From NCBI GenBank assembly GCA_902475865.1, contig CABSBK010000090.1:1-5491 (forward strand): DNA of 5,491 nt. The letters are read 5' to 3'. Both the position numbers and the translations under genes were made by a program. This stretch comes from an uncultured Collinsella sp. Its GTDB lineage: Bacteria > Actinomycetota > Coriobacteriia > Coriobacteriales > Coriobacteriaceae. Positions 1 to 4,290 of the stretch are shown one piece after another; within the stretch, counting starts at the first letter, position 1; each line of letters begins with the position of its first letter. Under the pieces are notes generated by a model, which had not been told where the DNA came from, made no database searches, and worked only from the letters and a program-made list of their open reading frames with translations.

Positions 1-57
1 GGTTACAACGAAATGTATGCCGCGCGCCTGCGGCATGAAGAAGGGAGATTCTTATGA
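1..57 (+). CDS. C-terminal end of an upstream gene (partial, product uncertain)
   Basis: Reading frame 1 is open from the window edge and ends in TGA at 55-57. It gives the tail GYNEMYAARLRHEEGRFL. The stop overlaps the ATG of the flavoprotein gene in an ATGA arrangement, which is typical of translationally coupled genes in one operon. The shape of the tail (G-Y-x-E-M-Y followed by a charged stretch) resembles the end of fused permease/ATPase ABC transporters, but 18 residues are too few to assign a family. A second frame is also open across this stretch, so the call rests on the stop/start overlap and plausible codon use. Confidence 0.45.
   Translation, partial: GYNEMYAARLRHEEGRFL
17..36 (+). 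other. Small hairpin just upstream of the flavoprotein ribosome binding site
   Basis: ATGCCGC (17-23) and GCGGCAT (30-36) form a perfect 7-bp stem with a 6-nt loop, ending five bases before the Shine-Dalgarno sequence at 41-47. It also lies inside the putative upstream reading frame. It could influence coupling or be chance in GC-rich coding DNA. No T-tract follows, so it is not a terminator. Confidence 0.3.
41..47 (+). promoter_or_regulatory. Ribosome binding site of the flavoprotein gene
   Basis: AAGGGAG lies 6 nt before the ATG at 54, a good Shine-Dalgarno match at normal spacing. It fixes the start of the flavoprotein and sits inside the tail of the preceding reading frame, consistent with coupled translation. 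Confidence 0.75.
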
Positions 58-584
58 ATATCGTTGTATTGAGCGGTAGCCCGCGCAAGGGCGCCAATAC
101 CGACACCATGGTCGAGGCGTTTGCTGAGACCGCGCGTGAGGGTGGCCATACGGTCGAGGTCATCCGCGTTGCCAGTAAGAAAATCGCTGGTTGTCTGGGA
201 TGTCAGTACTGCTTTACCCATGAGGGCGTCTGCGTGCAGAAGGACGACATGGCCGACGTGATCGAGTCGCTGAAAGACGCCGACATGGTTGTCTTCGCTT
301 CGCCGATCTATTGGTTTGATATCACTGCGCAGGAGAAGGCCGCCATCGATCGCCTATACGCCTTCGGTGCTACGGGCTTCCCATTCACCAAGACGGCCCT
401 TTTGCTCGATAGCCATAGCGAGGGCGTCTATGATGCGGCGATTGCTATGTACAAGTCAACCTGCGCGTACTGCAAGTGGGAGGACCAGGGCATTGTCGCC
501 ATCAGCGGTATGACCGAGCGCGACAGCATGGCATCGTCGCCCAAGTTGGAAGAGGTGCGAGAGCTCGCTCGCAAGTTGGCCTAA
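54..584 (+). CDS. Flavodoxin-fold NAD(P)H:FMN oxidoreductase, iron-sulfur flavoprotein-like
   Basis: This 176-residue cytoplasmic protein belongs to the NADPH-dependent FMN reductase/flavodoxin-like family. The N-terminus is beta strand MNIVVLSGSPRKGANTD, in which residues 7-16 form the FMN-phosphate loop. A compact cysteine cluster follows: C47, C50, C53 and C60 (C-x2-C-x2-C-x6-C), then the family-typical KDDM at 63-66. ASPIYW at 82-87 is the usual second flavin-contact loop. In iron-sulfur flavoproteins such a cluster binds a 4Fe-4S centre, so electron transfer between NAD(P)H or ferredoxin, FMN and an unknown acceptor is inferred. Many relatives carry the cysteines without proven clusters. 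An extra CxxC pair (C137, C140) lies near the C-terminus before KWEDQG. There is no signal peptide or membrane segment. The start is supported by AAGGGAG 6 nt upstream and by overlap with the preceding stop. The length is normal for the family. The physiological substrate cannot be told from the sequence. Confidence 0.9.
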   Translation: MNIVVLSGSPRKGANTDTMVEAFAETAREGGHTVEVIRVASKKIAGCLGCQYCFTHEGVCVQKDDMADVIESLKDADMVVFASPIYWFDITAQEKAAIDRLYAFGATGFPFTKTALLLDSHSEGVYDAAIAMYKSTCAYCKWEDQGIVAISGMTERDSMASSPKLEEVRELARKLA

Positions 585-597
585 GGGCAAGAAGAAC

Positions 598-662
598 GCA
601 TGGCAATCGGTGTTGGTGGAAATGCTTGCTGTCCTTACCGAGAGGAATGCTGATTGCCATGC
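598..662. repeat. Long inverted repeat between convergent genes (possible bidirectional terminator or small structured element)
   Basis: GCATGGCAATC (598-608) is perfectly complementary to GATTGCCATGC (652-662). Read as + strand RNA, the stem extends inward through G-U, G-C, U-G, G-U, U-A and U-A pairs to 614/646, giving 17 pairs. The 31-nt loop can itself pair GGT (615-617) with ACC (637-639) and GGA (618-620) with TCC (632-634). It lies in the 108-bp gap between the flavoprotein stop and the ATPase stop, where a shared terminator is expected. On the minus strand it is followed by U-rich GTTCTTCTTG, but on the plus strand no T-tract follows. AAC flanks both ends (595-597 and 663-665), which could be chance or a 3-bp target duplication of a tiny mobile element. 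Confidence 0.6.
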
Positions 663-692
663 AACGATGCTCCCGCGGACAATTCCGGTGTG

Positions 693-1787
693 CTAAAACG
701 CCTTCTCGTTCAAGAATTCCCTGAACGCGGGGATGTCAAAGCCAACGAGACCACGCCCGCGCTCTCCGATGACGCCGTCCTCCAGGAGGCGGCGTTTGTA
801 TTGGCTTGCGTAGTTGCTGGCGACGCCCATGCGTTTGGCTATCTCCGAGACCCTGCTGGGGCCAGAATCGGGCAGCATCCCCAACAAGAATTCGATGTCT
901 TTGTCAGAAAGCTCCCGATAGGTCGTTTCGAGAATGCGATCACGCAGCTCCATGCGTGCGAGTAGGGAACCCTGCTGGACATCGGATGCACTGATTTGGG
1001 GCGAGTTCTCCGAAACATCCCATGTGCGATATCCGACGAGCTGCATCATGTAGGGGAATCCGTCGACGGCCTTCACGGCATCCTCGAGCGCTTCTGGCGT
1101 GATTGAGCGGCCTCCAGCCTCAACGGTTTTGCGGAATGCGTTTGCAATTTCAACGTCAGTGATTCGTCCTAACTGATGATATTGGGAACGCCTGAGGAAC
1201 GAGACGGAATCGTTACGCAGCAACGCCGATACTTTGTAGGGCAGTCCTGCCATGAGTAGGGCAACTTTTTTACCTTCGCGTACAAAGTGCTGGTAAACAG
1301 AGGCAAATTGAAGCATTTCTTCGAGATCGACGGTGACTTCATCGATGGTGATGAGAAGTCCGATGTCATGTTTTCCGAGTTGCTTAAAGATGCCATTCAT
1401 ACGTGTGCGCCAGTTGCCCTGGGCCTCTTGAGCATATGTCCAATCGATGCCCACTGGACCAATTTGAACGCCGTTTATGCGCGCGTGAGGCTGTGAGAGG
1501 TAGCTATCTGCGGCTTCTTTGGTTCGCTCGATAATATCTTCGAGCATGCCTGGCATGGCGGAGACATTTGCTGCGATCCAGCCGTGTTCAAGTGCCGTTT
1601 CTGAAAGGAGCGAGAGAAGCGCCGTCTTGCCCGTCCCCCTTGCGCCCGTAAAAATAGTCGACAGGTTTGGATCTCCCGGGCCGTTGATAAAGCCACGGTT
1701 GATGTCACGCAGAATATGCTCGCGACCCGCTAGAAAGGGAGGGACGCTTCCAAATGTTGGGGTAAAGGGGTTCTTGCTGTACTCCAT
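693..1787 (-). CDS. AAA-type ATP-binding protein with C-terminal winged-helix-like domain
   Basis: This 364-residue protein resembles the ORC/Cdc6-like or archaeal-type ATPases seen as orphan genes in many actinobacteria and other gut Gram-positives. It starts with NPFTPTFG and PPFLAGRE (residues 6-23). Walker A is GARGTGKT (48-55) and Walker B is LLITIDE (144-150). LLMAGLP (177-183) sits at the expected sensor strand, and GFPYMMQLVGY (243-253) is typical of the lid region. Residues about 295-364 look like a winged helix: SRVSEIAKRM followed by a basic recognition-type helix around SNYASQYKRRLLEDG. The start is taken at 1787 because AAAGGAG lies 5 nt upstream. A start at 1841 would add 18 residues encoded entirely by the leader repeats and is rejected. 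There is no signal peptide or membrane segment. The gene converges with the flavoprotein and is separated from the topoisomerase operon by an intergenic region. It appears AT-richer than the topoisomerase genes, which hints at separate acquisition. The cellular role of these ATPases is not established; DNA binding and autoregulation are inferred. Confidence 0.85.
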   Translation of the reverse strand: MEYSKNPFTPTFGSVPPFLAGREHILRDINRGFINGPGDPNLSTIFTGARGTGKTALLSLLSETALEHGWIAANVSAMPGMLEDIIERTKEAADSYLSQPHARINGVQIGPVGIDWTYAQEAQGNWRTRMNGIFKQLGKHDIGLLITIDEVTVDLEEMLQFASVYQHFVREGKKVALLMAGLPYKVSALLRNDSVSFLRRSQYHQLGRITDVEIANAFRKTVEAGGRSITPEALEDAVKAVDGFPYMMQLVGYRTWDVSENSPQISASDVQQGSLLARMELRDRILETTYRELSDKDIEFLLGMLPDSGPSRVSEIAKRMGVASNYASQYKRRLLEDGVIGERGRGLVGFDIPAFREFLNEKAF

Positions 1788-1792
1788 GGTAG

Positions 1793-1799
1793 CTCCTTT
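1793..1799 (-). promoter_or_regulatory. Ribosome binding site of the ATPase gene
   Basis: On the minus strand AAAGGAG is followed by a 5-nt spacer and the ATG at 1787-1785. It decides the start codon. Its first bases overlap the proximal 19-bp repeat, so anything bound to the array could also affect ribosome access. Confidence 0.8.
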
Positions 1800-1853
1800 G
1801 CAAGTTTTGCTAATTTTTGCAACTTTTGCTAACTTTTGCAAGTTTTACTAACG
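1797..1853. repeat. Three tandem 19-bp repeats in the ATPase leader (operator-like array)
   Basis: Three head-to-tail 19-bp units lie at 1797-1815, 1816-1834 and 1835-1853 (plus strand). They read TTTGCAAGTTTTGCTAATT, TTTGCAACTTTTGCTAACT and TTTGCAAGTTTTACTAACG. Each unit splits into a 9-mer (TTTGCAAST) and a 10-mer (TTTRCTAAYK), giving six sub-repeats spaced about one helical turn apart, so bound protein would lie on one face of the DNA. The array abuts the ATPase ribosome binding site, and the ATPase has a winged-helix-like C-terminus. Autoregulation by cooperative binding is the simplest inference. An iteron-like role in DNA binding by the ATPase is a less likely alternative. There are no spacers, so it is not a CRISPR array. 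Confidence 0.8.
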
Positions 1854-2004
1854 GCTTAACATGCCTTGTGCCGCGGGATTGCAGGAGTGAAAAACGGGGA
1901 TTCCTATTATTCCGACTACGTTGCAACGAGCGGGGCCCGGGGCGCGATGTTGCTGCGCTTCGGGCCCCACCGTTTTGAGAGCTTATGGCGGTTCTGCCGT
2001 CGTC
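1854..2004. other. Intergenic region between topoisomerase A gene and ATPase leader
   Basis: This 151-bp stretch carries no credible coding frame. It should contain the end of the topoisomerase transcript and the promoter of the ATPase gene, both on the minus strand. I see one strong GC-rich hairpin (1932-1968) and a small palindrome CGTTGCAACG (1919-1928). I could not find a convincing -35/-10 pair at normal spacing on the minus strand, so no promoter is called. Confidence 0.5.
1932..1968. terminator. GC-rich hairpin downstream of the topoisomerase A gene, probable terminator
   Basis: GGGGCCCG (1932-1939) pairs with CGGGCCCC (1961-1968). An inner arm, 1940-1945 with 1955-1960, closes a 9-nt loop. 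Read as plus-strand RNA it forms 14 continuous pairs including two G-U pairs. Read as minus-strand RNA, the sense of the topoisomerase transcript, the two G-U positions become A/C mismatches, leaving an 8-bp outer and a 4-bp inner stem. It begins 36 bp past the topoisomerase stop, the right place for a terminator. No U-tract follows on the minus strand; TTTT follows on the plus strand. Intrinsic termination is therefore plausible but not textbook. Confidence 0.5.
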
Positions 2005-4245
2005 CTAGTCAAACAGGCTCGGCATGTCGTTTTCCTTCATGAGGGCACCGGCAGAGGGGAGGCTCTGAGCGGTGAACTTCTCGGCCGAGACGCCGGTGCC
2101 GAGGATGTCCTCGGTTGTGCCGACGGTGGTGACCGAGCGGCCCTTCTTGGCCGTAAAAGCCTGGACGCCCTGCGTGTTGGTGGTCGTCTTGGTCTTGAGC
2201 AGCGACGTGTTGAAGTTCATCAGGCGATAGTCGCTCGAGACCAGCGCGATGTCGCGATCTTTCTTGAGCACCTGGGCATACAGCAGCTTGCTGCCGCCGT
2301 AGATGGCGTTCTTGAGGCGTTTGCGGTTGGTCTTGGTGACGTATCCAGAAAGCGCGACGCGCACCACGCGGCCGTTCTCAAAGACAAACAGCACGTCGGC
2401 CTTATAGTCCTCGGGGTCGATGACCCAGATGACGCTCTCGTCGGGCTCCATCTCGAGGTCGGTGGGCAGATACGAGCCCAGCTGGGCCGACTTGGTGTCC
2501 TCAAACGCCGCGACTTTGCACTTGTACACCTGGCTCTTGTTGGTAAAGACCAGCAACTCGTGGGTGTTGGAGGATGGGAACTCGATAAAGGGTTTGTCGC
2601 CGTCCTTGTACTTGAGCGTGGTCGCCTTCTTGAGCACGCGGTCCGTCATCTTCTTAAGGTAGCCATCGCGCGAGAGCATGATGGTGACCGGGTACTCCTC
2701 GACCTCGGGCTCCAAGCTTACCTCGATAACCTCATGGGGCTCGATCCTGCCCGTGCGGCGCGGCATCACGTACTTCTTGTTGACCGCGGCCAGCTCGTCG
2801 CTGATGACCTTCTTGATGTTGTCTTCGCTCGAGAGAATCTCCTCAAGCTCGGCAATCTCGCCCTCAAGCTTTGCAATGTCCTTGGTGCGGTTGAGGATGT
2901 ACTCCTCGTTGATGTTGCGGAGCTTAAGTTCGGCAACAAACTCGGCCTGAGTCTCGTCGATGTCGAAACCCTTCATAAGATTGGGCACGACCTCGGCTTC
3001 GAGCTTGGTGCCGCGGATGATGGCGATGGCCTTGTCGATGTCGAGCAGGATTGCCTCGAGGCCGTGCAACAGGTGCAGGCGCTCGGACTTTTTGCCCAGG
3101 TCAAAGTTAATGCGGCGACGCGTGGACTCAATACGCCACTTGACCCACTCGTGCAGAATCTGGCGCACGCCCATAACACGGGGATAGCCGTCGACGAGCA
3201 CGTTGAAGTTGCACGAGAACGAATCCTGCAGCGTGGTCGAGCGATAGAGCTTGGCCATGAGCTTGTCGGGGTCGACGCCGCGCTTAAGGTCGATGGCGAT
3301 ACGCAGACCCGAGAGGTCGGTCTCGTCGCGGATGTCAGCGATCTCCTTGACCTTGCCCTCTTTGGAGAGCTTGACGATGCGTTCGATGATGACATCGGTC
3401 TTGGTGGTGTAGGGGATCTCGTAGACCTCGATAATGCGCTCTTCGGGAATCCAGCGCCAACGGGAGCGGATCTGGAAGCTGCCAAGGCCGGTCTCGATAA
3501 TCTTTTCCATCTCCTCGCGGCGGTAGATAATTTCGCCGCCGGTCGAGAAGTCGGGCATGGGCATATATTCGAGCAGGTCGCAGTCGGGATCCTTGAGGTA
3601 GTGCATCGTGGCAGTGCAGACCTCGTTGAGGTTGAAACCGCAGATGTCGGACGCCATGGCGACGCCGATGCCCTTGTTGGCCGAGACAAGGATATTGGGG
3701 AACGTGGTGGGCAGCAGGCGCGGCTCCTTCATGGCACCGTCGTAGCTGTCGACGAAGTCGACCGGGTCCTTGTCGATGTCCTTGAAGATCTCGGCACTGA
3801 TGGGGGAGAGCTTGGCCTCGGTATAACGCGATGCGGCGTAGCTCAGGTCGCCCGAATAGTACTTGCCAAAGTTGCCCTTCGACTCCACGAAGGGCGCAAG
3901 CAGCGCTTCGTTGCCGGTGGCCAGGCGCACCATCGTCTCGTAGATTGCGGCATCGCCGTGTGGGTTGAGCTTCATGGTTTGGCCCACGATGTTGGCGCTC
4001 TTCTGGCGCTCGCCCTTGAGCAGGCCCATCTTGTACATGGTGTAGAGCAGCTTGCGGTGCGAGGGCTTAAAGCCGTCGATCTCGGGGAACGCACGCGAGA
4101 CGTTGACGCTCATGGCGTAGGGCATATAGTTGACCTCGAGCGTCTGCGTGATCGGCTGGTCGGTGACCTCGGAGTGCAGGCCGATGACGTTCTCGGCGTT
4201 AACCTGCTTTTTCTTTGGCTGGTTCTTCGTCTTCTTCTTTGCCAC
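2005..4245 (-). CDS. Type IIA DNA topoisomerase subunit A (ParC/GyrA family, topoisomerase IV-like)
   Basis: This 746-residue breakage-reunion subunit pairs with the B subunit encoded just upstream. It cuts and rejoins both DNA strands during topology control. Residues 1-20 are a basic lysine-rich leader. The core begins at about 30 with NYMPYAMSVNVSRAFPEIDG (39-58) and KPSHRKLLY (60-68), then the winged-helix cleavage domain with PHGDAAIYE (95-103) and catalytic R140-Y141 in SRYTE. LPTTFPNILVSANKGIGVAM (178-197) is the conserved tower/DNA-contact region. Residues about 430-495 form the coiled-coil C-gate. Residues about 515-746 resemble beta-pinwheel blades. I see no GyrA box (QRRGGKG-like), which argues against a supercoiling gyrase. 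Notable changes are Ala at 99 (E. coli GyrA S83 position), Glu at 103 (D87 position) and Asn at 94 where HPHGD is usual. The start is GTG at 4245, chosen because AAGAGG lies 5 nt upstream. The gene is complete and of normal length. It could be named parC, but orthology to true ParC versus a second GyrA-type lineage is unresolved. Confidence 0.93.
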   Translation of the reverse strand: MAKKKTKNQPKKKQVNAENVIGLHSEVTDQPITQTLEVNYMPYAMSVNVSRAFPEIDGFKPSHRKLLYTMYKMGLLKGERQKSANIVGQTMKLNPHGDAAIYETMVRLATGNEALLAPFVESKGNFGKYYSGDLSYAASRYTEAKLSPISAEIFKDIDKDPVDFVDSYDGAMKEPRLLPTTFPNILVSANKGIGVAMASDICGFNLNEVCTATMHYLKDPDCDLLEYMPMPDFSTGGEIIYRREEMEKIIETGLGSFQIRSRWRWIPEERIIEVYEIPYTTKTDVIIERIVKLSKEGKVKEIADIRDETDLSGLRIAIDLKRGVDPDKLMAKLYRSTTLQDSFSCNFNVLVDGYPRVMGVRQILHEWVKWRIESTRRRINFDLGKKSERLHLLHGLEAILLDIDKAIAIIRGTKLEAEVVPNLMKGFDIDETQAEFVAELKLRNINEEYILNRTKDIAKLEGEIAELEEILSSEDNIKKVISDELAAVNKKYVMPRRTGRIEPHEVIEVSLEPEVEEYPVTIMLSRDGYLKKMTDRVLKKATTLKYKDGDKPFIEFPSSNTHELLVFTNKSQVYKCKVAAFEDTKSAQLGSYLPTDLEMEPDESVIWVIDPEDYKADVLFVFENGRVVRVALSGYVTKTNRKRLKNAIYGGSKLLYAQVLKKDRDIALVSSDYRLMNFNTSLLKTKTTTNTQGVQAFTAKKGRSVTTVGTTEDILGTGVSAEKFTAQSLPSAGALMKENDMPSLFD

Positions 4246-4250
4246 GATTT

Positions 4251-4256
4251 CCTCTT
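4251..4256 (-). promoter_or_regulatory. Ribosome binding site supporting a GTG start of topoisomerase subunit A
   Basis: Minus strand AAGAGG is followed by the 5-nt spacer AAATC and GTG. The next in-frame methionine is residue 41, inside the conserved core, so the GTG is the real start. The site lies in the 45-bp gap after the B-subunit stop, with no room for a separate terminator and promoter, which supports co-transcription. Confidence 0.75.
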
Positions 4257-4290
4257 GAACTTCTTATGGGCCGTCGTTATCGATTTGCTG

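Noticed and set aside
3..221. A 72-codon minus-strand frame over the flavoprotein start.
   Set aside because: It overlaps the well-supported flavoprotein gene, has no recognisable motif, and no convincing ribosome binding site was seen.
1788..1841. An upstream start for the ATPase that adds MQKLAKVAKISKTCKGAT.
   Set aside because: The extension is the translation of the 19-bp repeats. It has no ribosome binding site of its own, while the ATG at 1787 has AAAGGAG at 5 nt.
1797..1853. A CRISPR array.
   Set aside because: The repeats are contiguous, only 19 bp long and have no unique spacers; there is no cas gene in the window.
1890..1930. A promoter for the ATPase using TTGCAA near 1921-1926 and the AT-rich patch near 1902-1912 on the minus strand.
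   Set aside because: The spacing between the two elements is far shorter than the usual 16-18 bp, and neither matches the consensus well.
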